Assembly: GCA_020632975.1 (NCBI GenBank)
Contig: JACKEL010000012.1
Coordinates: forward strand, 62,001 to 126,000
Reading direction: 5' to 3'
Origin: Myxococcales bacterium
GTDB lineage: Bacteria; Myxococcota_C; UBA6777
DNA: 64,000 nt
The notes below the pieces were generated by a model. It was given only the letters and a program-made list of their open reading frames with translations, made no database searches and was not told the DNA's origin. Made by a program: the position numbers and the translations under genes. The first letter of the stretch is position 1, and the number at the start of each line of letters is the position of its first letter. Below, piece after piece: positions 51,596-59,285 of this stretch.

Positions 51596-52738
51596 CTACG
51601 TATCGATGCCAAGTGTGCGCACGACCGCCCAATAAAGAGCGAGCGCCAACACCACCGCATTCAGAAAGCGCTGCCAACGCTTCCCATCTTGGCTCTGTAG
51701 CAGGATCTGCAAAAGAGGATAAGCGACCAAAACGATGGCCAGTTGGCCAAGTTCGACGCCAACGTTGAATGAAAAAAGCGCTGGTAACAAACCTGAAGTT
51801 TGTGGTGTAACTTTATCGCGCAAGAGATAAGAAAAACCGAATCCATGGACCAAGCCAAAGAAGCCCGCAAGCCCCGCTCGGTATCCCATGAGAGGCTTTT
51901 CTTTCCAGATGTTTTCGGATGCGACGATGGCGATGGATAGGGCGATCGCGACCTCGACGGGACGTGGTGGAAGCGTGACGATATCCAAGACGCTCAACAT
52001 CAACGTCACGGTGTGCCCTAGCGTGAAAGCTGTCACGATCCACAAGAGTTGGCGCAAACTCACGATCGTAAATAACAACACCACCAAAAACAAAACATGA
52101 TCAAAGCCCGTCCAGATGTGCCAGATCCCTTCCCATAAGAAGGCTACGATCAGTGCCCGACCTTGCGGAAGGATAGGGCGACTCACTGGCTGGCTGGTAC
52201 TTTTTGTCGCACGCGTTGTCGGACTTTTGAACGTCAATGTGTAAGAAGGAAAAAATTGCGAGATGATCGTGCGGCGTGAAGGCTTGCCATCGACCTCGAT
52301 TCGCACGTGGTGACGGTGGCTTCCTTCATCTTCCAAGAGGATCTTGTTTTCGATCACAAGCTCGCCGATGGGCTTTCCACAGCGTCGTTTCTGGAAAAGC
52401 AGGGCGCGTCGTCCTCCCTGTCCCCACCGCATCTTTTGTTCAAAGGCATGACACAACTTGCCATTGTTGCTGATCAACAATCGACTGGCCATGTAGTCTT
52501 CGATGCTCTTTCGTCCCGCATCCAACACAGGGAAGGGTATTTTCTTGTTTTCGTTCCCACCTAACTTGAGGTAGTTGCCCAAGTCTCGGGAGCTTACAGA
52601 TATCGCGACCCGCAAATCGCCTGTCTTTGTATCGATCTTGACGCGCATCTCCCCCGGTAAAGATGTCATATGCGCCCAAGCAGCCGTTGGTTTCAGGAGC
52701 AGCATCCCAAAGAAGATGCCCCAAAACCAACATACCAT
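51596..52738 (-). CDS. HupE/UreJ-like membrane protein
   Basis: About 380 residues. Signal peptide MVCWFWGIFFGMLLLKPTAAWA; an exported beta-rich domain (about 25-185); then six or seven membrane helices (about 195-375) with HIWTGFDHVLFLVVLL, FTLGHTVTLMLSVL and GLVHGFGFSYLL, the His-rich motifs of HupE/UreJ-type metal permeases. The metal (nickel or cobalt in known members) is not proven. ATG 52738 is the natural start. The frame stays open upstream only because it runs through five hairpin repeats (as GRPSVAAP units), so a longer annotation would be wrong. No ribosome site is visible before the ATG. Confidence 0.82.
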   Translation of the reverse strand: MVCWFWGIFFGMLLLKPTAAWAHMTSLPGEMRVKIDTKTGDLRVAISVSSRDLGNYLKLGGNENKKIPFPVLDAGRKSIEDYMASRLLISNNGKLCHAFEQKMRWGQGGRRALLFQKRRCGKPIGELVIENKILLEDEGSHRHHVRIEVDGKPSRRTIISQFFPSYTLTFKSPTTRATKSTSQPVSRPILPQGRALIVAFLWEGIWHIWTGFDHVLFLVVLLFTIVSLRQLLWIVTAFTLGHTVTLMLSVLDIVTLPPRPVEVAIALSIAIVASENIWKEKPLMGYRAGLAGFFGLVHGFGFSYLLRDKVTPQTSGLLPALFSFNVGVELGQLAIVLVAYPLLQILLQSQDGKRWQRFLNAVVLALALYWAVVRTLGIDT

Positions 52739-52751
52739 CCATATCAATGCA

Positions 52752-52961
52752 GGGGCGGCCACGGAGGGCCGCCCGAAATGGGGGATAAATGCATGGGTGG
52801 CCACGGAGGGCCGCCCGAAATTGGGGATATGCAGGGGAGATTTAGGGGCGGCCACGGAGGGTCGCCCGAAATGCGGGAGAGATTTAGGGGCGGCCACGGA
52901 GGGCCGCCCGTGATGCGGGGGATGCGGGGTAGATTTAGGGGCGGCCACGGAGGGCCGCCCG
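52752..52961. repeat. Array of five hairpin repeats
   Basis: Copies at about 52752-52774, 52795-52817, 52845-52867, 52888-52910 and 52939-52961, each near GGGCGGCC-ACGGAG-GGCCGCCC. Copy 2 begins GGGTGGCC and copy 3 ends GGTCGCCC, both still able to pair through G-T. Units are 41-52 nt apart with related linkers (GAAATG or TGATGCGGG, GATTTAGG). All read in the same direction. The array fills the gap between the M23 gene end and the HupE-like start (14 nt away). Confidence 0.9.
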
Positions 52962-52989
52962 AAATGCGGGATATTCGGGATAAATGGGA

Positions 52990-54075
52990 TCATGGGTGCT
53001 TTCGTGGTAGATAAGGTCGTGGATTGATGGGATGTTTGTGGAGGAAGAGTCCAAAGTGAAGGTGGGGGCCCGTGGAGCGGCCTGTGGAGCCGATTCGTCC
53101 GATGTATTGTCCCGAAGTGACGGCATCATTGGGGCCGATCAAGATCTGTGAAAGATGGCAATAGAGAGTGCGAAATCCGCGTGCATGTTGGATAAGGATC
53201 CCAAGTCCGCAAGAGCCCATCCAGCCCGTGTGACGGACTGTTCCATGCGAGGCTGCGTACACGGGACTACCAAAAGGAGCGGCGATGTCGAGACCTTGGT
53301 GGAATCTACGCTTTTTTTGGAAGGGGTCTGTGCGTAGTCCAAAGCCGCTGCTGAGCGCTCCGCGTGCGGGCCAACGCAGAAAAGTCGTGGGTTCGCGGAA
53401 GCGTTCGATGTCGCGGTCGGTAAAGACCAGTGCGGGGCGTGAATCAGTTTCTGATGCGTCCCCTTTGGCTTGGGCGTTGTTTACGTCGGAGTATAGGACA
53501 GGAACGAACTTGGATGTCTTTGCAGACTTGGGTTTTTGCGCCAAGTGTGGGGCTTGTCGTTGCAGGTCGAGTTTGACGATGGCTTGGATGATCTTGTGAG
53601 ACAGGCCCGTCGGAAAACGCGGGTGGTGGTTGCGATCATGGTCGCTTTTGACTTCGAGAAGATGCCGATAGGCTGAAAGGGCGGTGGGAGAGAGGCAAGA
53701 GGAAGCTTCTTTGAGGTGTACGAGTAGGACTTGCCACTGTTGGATGCGATGAGGAAGTTGGGTCGCAGGTTGAAGAAATTGCTGTGTGTGTCGTTGTAGT
53801 CGTTGCCATGGGGGTTTACAAGCAAGGTCTGGAGTAGGACATTGCTGACAAAAGTGCGCAGAGTTGGAAGATGCAGGGCGCACGGTCTTTTTGGCGATGG
53901 GGGTTGTTTTTGTCAGTTCTTTGCGTTGTAAGTTGGCGTGCTTGCAGCCAGAGGACGCCCACAAAAAGAAAGCGTAGACGAAAAAGGTGATCTGCCAAAG
54001 TCCCCGAGAGACGGGCTTCTTTGTGGTGGCTGGATTGCGATGTGAGGGATATGACACAAACATGATGTATCTCAT
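52990..54075 (-). CDS. M23-family peptidase (LytM domain lipoprotein)
   Basis: 361 residues. An N-terminal membrane segment (about 26-42) ends SSGC, a possible lipobox. The middle is helical and Gln/Lys-rich. The M23 domain (about 235-355) has GALSSGFGLRTDPF, HQGLDIAAPFGSPVYA (metal His and Asp), YCHLSQI and STGPHLHFGLFL (HxH), so the zinc site looks complete and an active peptidoglycan endopeptidase is expected. ATG 54075 begins MRYIMFVS; ATG 54063 is another option. Confidence 0.9.
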   Translation of the reverse strand: MRYIMFVSYPSHRNPATTKKPVSRGLWQITFFVYAFFLWASSGCKHANLQRKELTKTTPIAKKTVRPASSNSAHFCQQCPTPDLACKPPWQRLQRHTQQFLQPATQLPHRIQQWQVLLVHLKEASSCLSPTALSAYRHLLEVKSDHDRNHHPRFPTGLSHKIIQAIVKLDLQRQAPHLAQKPKSAKTSKFVPVLYSDVNNAQAKGDASETDSRPALVFTDRDIERFREPTTFLRWPARGALSSGFGLRTDPFQKKRRFHQGLDIAAPFGSPVYAASHGTVRHTGWMGSCGLGILIQHARGFRTLYCHLSQILIGPNDAVTSGQYIGRIGSTGRSTGPHLHFGLFLHKHPINPRPYLPRKHP

Positions 54076-54142
54076 GTGATTTGTAAGATGCGAATTGAGG
54101 GCAGTGTAACTTGGGCAGCAAAGGAAGACAAGAGAGGCTTGG

Positions 54143-55573
54143 ATGCAGGAAAAAACAAGGCAGTCAGTATGGAAGCTGCTTTTTGATGGTGGGACAATTG
54201 TCTTAGAAGCGCCTCAAGACCTTGGTGGTGCGACACCTCCCCCAGAGCTAAAGTGGGACGAACGGATCGGATTCCATCGTGCGCGGGCCGTGGATTATCG
54301 GCGGATTCGGACATGGGTACATCGTCTTGGTGTCGAATATGTCGATGAAGCCGAACTGTACAATCGTTTGGAGCTGCATTCTCACTTTAAGCGAGAGCCA
54401 CGCCCTTACCAAGAAGAGGGGATCGCGGCTTGGAAGGCTGCTGGCAAGCGTGGTTTGATCTTGTTGCCCACAGGGACGGGGAAATCCTTTGTGGCGGAGT
54501 TGGCGATGATGGAGACCCAACGTTCGACTTTGATCGTGGCGCCCACCATCGACTTGATGAACCAGTGGTATGAGATCTTGTCTTCGTCTTTTCAGTGCGC
54601 TGTCGGCCTTTTGGGAGGGGGATATCACGAGATCGAAGATCTCACGGTGAGCACATACGACTCGGCTTACTTGCATATGGAGCGGTTGGGCAGTCGTTTT
54701 GGTTTGATTATCTTTGACGAGGTGCACCATCTTCCAGGTCCCAGTTATATGTACGCTGCGGAGTGTTGTATCGCGCCTTTTCGTTTGGGTCTGACTGCGA
54801 CGTTGGAACGTCCAGATGGACGTCATCAACTGCTCGATGATGTGGTGGGTCCTGTCGTGTACCATCGGTCGATTCGGGAGTTGGCGGGGCAATACCTCGC
54901 AGAGTATGACGTCGAAAAGATCACCATCGAGTTGGACCCCGAGGAGTTTGCGGAATACACGGAAGCACGGGAGATTTATCGAAGCTTTGTGCGAGAAAAA
55001 GGGATTCGATTTGGGGGCCCGCAGGGATGGGGGCAGTTTGTGTCTGTGAGCAGTCGCAGTGCAGCGGGGCGGCGTGCGATGAAAGCTTACCAAGCTGCGC
55101 GACGCTTGGCTTTGTCTGCACCCTCCAAACTACGGGACCTTGAGGGCTTGTTGCGTCAACACAAAAAGGATCGCGTGATCATCTTTACGAATGATAATGA
55201 CTCTGTGTACCGCATCAGTCAGCGTTTTTTGATTCCAGCGATCACGCATCAGACCGATGCCAAGGAGCGAAAAGAGATCCTGAGTCGCTTCAATGAAGGC
55301 ACCTACCCATGTCTGGTGACGTCGCGCGTACTCAACGAAGGCGTGAACGTGCCCGATGTCAACGTGGGGATCATCCTCAGTGGGACGGGGAGCGTGCGAG
55401 AACACGTGCAGCGACTTGGACGGATCTTGCGGAAACAGCCCGAAAAACGAGCGATCTTGTACGAGGTCGTCACAGCCAATACCGTGGAACAGTACGTCAG
55501 CGAGCGACGTCGTGAGCACGACGCATATCGTTTGGATGAAGAACCCGAGCCAGAACCCGATATGGAGGACTAA
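54143..55573 (+). CDS. XPB-like superfamily 2 helicase
   Basis: 476 residues. An N-terminal domain (about 1-85, resembling the XPB damage-recognition domain), REPRPYQEEGIAAW (Q motif), Walker A LPTGTGKS, motif II FDEVHH (DEVH), GLTATLERPDG (motif III), and in the second RecA domain IIFTNDNDSVYRI, NEGVNVPDV and QRLGRILR. It lacks the long C-terminal region of eukaryotic XPB and matches archaeal XPB in size. The next gene 5 nt after the stop is the Bax1 partner. In archaea the pair unwinds and cuts DNA bubbles, so a repair role is expected. Confidence 0.9.
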   Translation: MQEKTRQSVWKLLFDGGTIVLEAPQDLGGATPPPELKWDERIGFHRARAVDYRRIRTWVHRLGVEYVDEAELYNRLELHSHFKREPRPYQEEGIAAWKAAGKRGLILLPTGTGKSFVAELAMMETQRSTLIVAPTIDLMNQWYEILSSSFQCAVGLLGGGYHEIEDLTVSTYDSAYLHMERLGSRFGLIIFDEVHHLPGPSYMYAAECCIAPFRLGLTATLERPDGRHQLLDDVVGPVVYHRSIRELAGQYLAEYDVEKITIELDPEEFAEYTEAREIYRSFVREKGIRFGGPQGWGQFVSVSSRSAAGRRAMKAYQAARRLALSAPSKLRDLEGLLRQHKKDRVIIFTNDNDSVYRISQRFLIPAITHQTDAKERKEILSRFNEGTYPCLVTSRVLNEGVNVPDVNVGIILSGTGSVREHVQRLGRILRKQPEKRAILYEVVTANTVEQYVSERRREHDAYRLDEEPEPEPDMED

Positions 55574-55578
55574 GTCGC

Positions 55579-56799
55579 ATGTTGACGACGGACCTAATCC
55601 GAGTGAGTCAAAAGGGAGAATCGATCGAGCCGCGTTATATCAAGCTGGACAAGCCAAAGCTGTTGGCCAAGGCTGAGCGCTTGATCGAGGCGTATCGATC
55701 GCATGTGGGGAACCCTCGTGGCGTCTTGGAAGAAGAATTAAAAGACATTATCGGCGATGGGACGGACTTTTTGGTACAGCGAGGGCTTGCGAAGCTGTTG
55801 GCGGATCGTTCCAACTTTGTGGTGATATCGCCGCTTTCGCCTGTGGAGCTTCGTCGCAAAGTCTTCGAAGCGACCGCACAAGTTCATCCTGTTGCGCAGA
55901 TCCCAGATCTGCATCACCAAACAACACGCGAAGATGTTTTGCGGGGGGTCGCGGAGGAGCTTGGTGTCACCTTTGAAGCGGTGGAAGCCTCGTTGTATGC
56001 GGACTTACAGGATGCTTACATCTTGGAGACTTTTGAGGAGATCGAGCCCGAAGCTTTGTTGCATCGTTACAATCTCGCGTTGGCCCAAGCCGTGTTGTTT
56101 CGGGCCTCTCGGATGCAGGTTTGGTTGCGTAATCCAGATGCCAAGAGACTGAAGCAGTTGATGCGGTACGTGAAGTTTTTCCGCTTGATCGCTGCGGCAG
56201 AGTACGAAGGGGACGATGTCTTAATCACCATTGATGGCCCCATGTCGATGTTTCGTTTCGGCCAGAAGTACGGGCTTCAGATGGCGAGCTTTTTGCCGGC
56301 GTTGTTGCTTTGTGAGTCGTGGACGATGCGCGCGGAGCTTTTGTGGGATGAGCGGCGCGAGCCACGTGTCTTTTACCTCGATAGCGACTGCGCTTTGAAA
56401 AGCCACTACCCAGACAAGGGTGTGTACCTGACAGACGAAGAGGAACATCTCAGAAAGCGTTGGGGGCAACTAAAGCTAGAGTGGGATCTTGTTCCATCCA
56501 GTCGGATGTTACGGATGGGAAGTCGCGATGTCGCGGTCGTCGATTATCGTTTGGTACATCCTGACGGCCGCGAGGCGTGGTTGGAGTTGCTAGGATTTTG
56601 GCATCGAGAGTCACTGCTTCGACGTATCGAACAGATCCGCGAGTACGGCCCATCGCATCTTATTGTAGCTTTGTCGAGCAAGATGCGGGTTTCTGAGGAT
56701 GATTTTTCCGATATCTCTGATCAAGTGTATCTCTACAAAGACGTGATGCACCCCAAACGCTTGGCAGAACGAGCAGAGGAGGTTGCCCAAAAATTGTGA
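55579..56799 (+). CDS. Bax1-like (DUF790) nuclease partner of XPB
   Basis: 406 residues. It matches the Bax1/DUF790 layout: an N-terminal helical domain (MLTTDLIRVSQKGESIEPRYI), a central FGQKYGLQMASFLPALL segment, and a C-terminal nuclease-like domain (about 255-370) with VAVVDYRLVHPDGREAWLEL, whose Asp and Glu resemble the PD-(D/E)xK arrangement. Archaeal Bax1 binds XPB and cuts 5'/3' junctions; that activity here is inferred from the pairing. ATG 55579 is 5 nt after the XPB stop, so co-expression is likely. The two genes have no other repair neighbour in the window. Confidence 0.85.
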   Translation: MLTTDLIRVSQKGESIEPRYIKLDKPKLLAKAERLIEAYRSHVGNPRGVLEEELKDIIGDGTDFLVQRGLAKLLADRSNFVVISPLSPVELRRKVFEATAQVHPVAQIPDLHHQTTREDVLRGVAEELGVTFEAVEASLYADLQDAYILETFEEIEPEALLHRYNLALAQAVLFRASRMQVWLRNPDAKRLKQLMRYVKFFRLIAAAEYEGDDVLITIDGPMSMFRFGQKYGLQMASFLPALLLCESWTMRAELLWDERREPRVFYLDSDCALKSHYPDKGVYLTDEEEHLRKRWGQLKLEWDLVPSSRMLRMGSRDVAVVDYRLVHPDGREAWLELLGFWHRESLLRRIEQIREYGPSHLIVALSSKMRVSEDDFSDISDQVYLYKDVMHPKRLAERAEEVAQKL

Positions 56800-57054
56800 G
56801 TGGGGTCCTTTCTCAATGGGGGAGGTGTAAATGTGGGCGGGTGGCTTTTTGGCTGCTTTGGACGTGTTTTGGTTCGATAGGTGTTAGGTAGAATGACGCT
56901 TGGGTGGATCTCTTGGGGACACGAGATATTGACATTTCTCTGGCTTCGGGGTGTGATACGGCGACAGGTTTAGATGTGCATGCAAAGTGGTTCACGCAGA
57001 AAGAAGTTGGCGGCGAGTCTGTCACGAGCATAGCAACGAGGAGCCGAGGTGAGG

Positions 57055-57828
57055 ATGGATCTGCATATCTTGGGTGCAGAAGGTGGAGAACTTTTCGGAT
57101 ACAAACCGGCAAGTTTTCTCTTTCAAGATGATCTTTTGATCGATGCGGGCTCCATATGCTCAACATTAAAGCTCGATGCGCTCTTGCAAATTGAGCATGT
57201 TTTTTTGAGTCATACCCATCTCGATCACATCAAAGACTTGGGACTACTCGCGGATCTGTTGACGGGGCTTCACTCCAAGCCCCTCAAGATCTACGGAACC
57301 GCAGATGTCTTGCGCACACTGCGCGAACATTACTTCAACAACAAGATTTGGCCAGACTTTACACAAATCCCACCGCCTCCCATGATGCCTGTGTTGGAGT
57401 TGGTCGAGCTGACCCCGATGACGCCCGTCTATCTCCCAGGGGAACGCAGTGTCTTGCCGATTCCTGTTCATCACACTGTCCCAACATGCGCTTTTTTGGT
57501 GATGTGGCCTGGCCATAGTTTCTTGTACAGCGCAGACACGGGCCCTACAGATATCTTGTGGGATGTGGCGAACCAACGGGACGATCTACGTGGTTTGATC
57601 CTCGATGTTGCTTTCCCCATCCGTATGCAGTGGATCGCTGACGCTGCAAAACACCTCACCCCCAAGACTGCACAAAGCGAATTGCTCAAGCTCAAACGCG
57701 ATATCCCGATCTACTTTTTCCACCTAAAGCCCGCCTTTTACGAAGAGATGGTCGATGAACTCGGAAAGACGTTACCCGATGTGGGGACGATCCTGCGTTC
57801 AGGGCAAGAATTGTTGCTGGGTGGTTGA
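57055..57828 (+). CDS. cpdP: Class II 3',5'-cyclic-nucleotide phosphodiesterase (MBL fold)
   Basis: 257 residues. Motif SHTHLDHI has metal-binding His and Asp at about 53-58. Others are PVHHTVPTCAFLV, FLYSADTGPTDILW with the bridging Asp, and FFHLKPAF at the end. This is the CpdP/PDE1-type class II fold that hydrolyses cAMP or cGMP. ATG 57055 gives MDLHILGAEGGE; GTG 57049 is possible, and GAGGAG lies just upstream of both. Its stop overlaps the folC TTG start by four bases (TTGA). It may be the cAMP-control enzyme of this organism. Confidence 0.92.
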   Translation: MDLHILGAEGGELFGYKPASFLFQDDLLIDAGSICSTLKLDALLQIEHVFLSHTHLDHIKDLGLLADLLTGLHSKPLKIYGTADVLRTLREHYFNNKIWPDFTQIPPPPMMPVLELVELTPMTPVYLPGERSVLPIPVHHTVPTCAFLVMWPGHSFLYSADTGPTDILWDVANQRDDLRGLILDVAFPIRMQWIADAAKHLTPKTAQSELLKLKRDIPIYFFHLKPAFYEEMVDELGKTLPDVGTILRSGQELLLGG

Positions 57829-59138
57829 ATCTCTTGAGTCAAACACATCTCTGGGATGACGCGGCTTACCAAACACAATTGAATGAACTTTTTCGTCTTC
57901 GTCGGGGGGCAGAAGGACGAGGACTCGATGGGATGCGGGCTTTGTGGGACAAGCTCGGTCGTCCTGGCGAAGGGATCCCTTGTATCCAAGTCGCGGGCAC
58001 CAATGGCAAAGGTTCGGTTTGTGCGTGGTTATCCTCGATGTTGCGGGCTTGTGGTCAACATGTCGGACTTTTTACGAGCCCGCATTTGCTGCACTTTCGA
58101 GAACGCTTTCGTGTCGATGAGCAGGATGTCTCAGATGAAGCGATTGCGCGTTGGTTGCCCAAGATCCTCGAAGCCGCCAAACAAACGGGATACCCTCCTT
58201 TGTTTTTTGAGATCGTGACGGCGTTGGGACTTTGTCTTTTTGCGGAAGCTGGGGTGGATTGGATGATCTTGGAGGTTGGTCTAGGTGGCCGACTTGATCC
58301 TACTACCGTGATTCCTTCGGTGGCTTCGGTTGTTACGTCGATTGGTCTCGACCACTGTGCTTGGTTGGGGAACTCTTTGGCCCAGATCGCCTCGGAAAAA
58401 GCGGGCATCTTTCGTTCGGGGGTGCCTGCTTGGGTGGGCTTTGTACCTGAAGAAGCGGAGAAAGTCATCGCAGATGTCGCCGAAGAAAAGGGCGTATCCT
58501 CGATGTCTTGGGCTGGACGGGACTTTTTGATCAAGGTTGATGGAGACAAAGCGCGCTTTTTGGGAAGCGATGGGAGCGTGGAAGGTTTGTCTTTGCCTTT
58601 GCATGGGGTGCATCAACCCAGCAATCTTGCGTTGGCTTTGGCCGTTCTCATGGGACAAAAGGACCGTGGCGTCTCGTGGGATGAAGATACTTTGCGACGC
58701 GGGGTTGCAAGTGTTCGGTGGGACGGTCGTTTGCAGCGCATCGAACAAGCTGGACAGGTCTTTCTCCTGGATGGTGCTCATAATCCCGAAGCAGCCGAGG
58801 TCTTGGCTCGCTCTTTGGAGGGAGCGTCTGTCGCAACGCTGATCTTTGGGGCGATGGAAGACAAAGATGTTCGTGGAACGCTGGTGCCTTTGTTGAAGCT
58901 GGTGCCCAAGGTTGTTTTTTGTACTGTGCAGTCACCGAGGGCATGTTCGGCCTCTTCGCTTCGTGCGATCGCAACGGAGCTTGCGCCTGATGGAGATTAC
59001 CAAGTCGCGGACGATCTGACGGACGCAATAGAGATGGCTCGCCAAGATGCCCAAGGTACGGTGTTGATCGCGGGATCTTTGTATCTGGTGGGAGAGGCTT
59101 TGGCGGCTTTTCGTGGGAAGGGGACGAACGAAGCTTAA
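57825..59138 (+). CDS. folC: Folylpolyglutamate / dihydrofolate synthase
   Basis: 437 residues. The P-loop AGTNGKGSV (about 57-65), FTSPHLLHFRERFRV, FFEIVTALGLCLF, ILEVGLGGRLDPT, DGAHNPEAAEVL and GAMEDKDV are FolC signatures. It adds glutamate to dihydropteroate or to tetrahydrofolates; which activities it has is not set by sequence. The start is TTG 57825 inside the cpdP stop, giving MNLLSQTHLW before the conserved part. There is no ribosome site, but overlap suggests coupled translation. Confidence 0.94.
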   Translation: MNLLSQTHLWDDAAYQTQLNELFRLRRGAEGRGLDGMRALWDKLGRPGEGIPCIQVAGTNGKGSVCAWLSSMLRACGQHVGLFTSPHLLHFRERFRVDEQDVSDEAIARWLPKILEAAKQTGYPPLFFEIVTALGLCLFAEAGVDWMILEVGLGGRLDPTTVIPSVASVVTSIGLDHCAWLGNSLAQIASEKAGIFRSGVPAWVGFVPEEAEKVIADVAEEKGVSSMSWAGRDFLIKVDGDKARFLGSDGSVEGLSLPLHGVHQPSNLALALAVLMGQKDRGVSWDEDTLRRGVASVRWDGRLQRIEQAGQVFLLDGAHNPEAAEVLARSLEGASVATLIFGAMEDKDVRGTLVPLLKLVPKVVFCTVQSPRACSASSLRAIATELAPDGDYQVADDLTDAIEMARQDAQGTVLIAGSLYLVGEALAAFRGKGTNEA

Positions 59139-59285
59139 AGGAGTACTTTTGCGGTGGGATGGTGGTTGCAAGAAGGCCGCGGGAGTGGTAGATTCGGGAG
59201 CTTATTGGGCGAAAGACTAAGTCGATGAGATATCCTTTGTCCTTCGTGGAGATAGCGATATCTGAAGACGCGGAAGCTGGGTTGG

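Noticed and set aside
52752..52961. CRISPR-like array of five repeats
   Set aside because: Units are 22-nt near-palindromes separated by similar, short linkers rather than unique 30-40 nt spacers; copies also occur singly elsewhere. No cas gene is near.
52739..52993. Upstream extension of the HupE-like protein (GRPSVAAP units)
   Set aside because: The extension is the hairpin array read in frame; a normal signal peptide starts after it.
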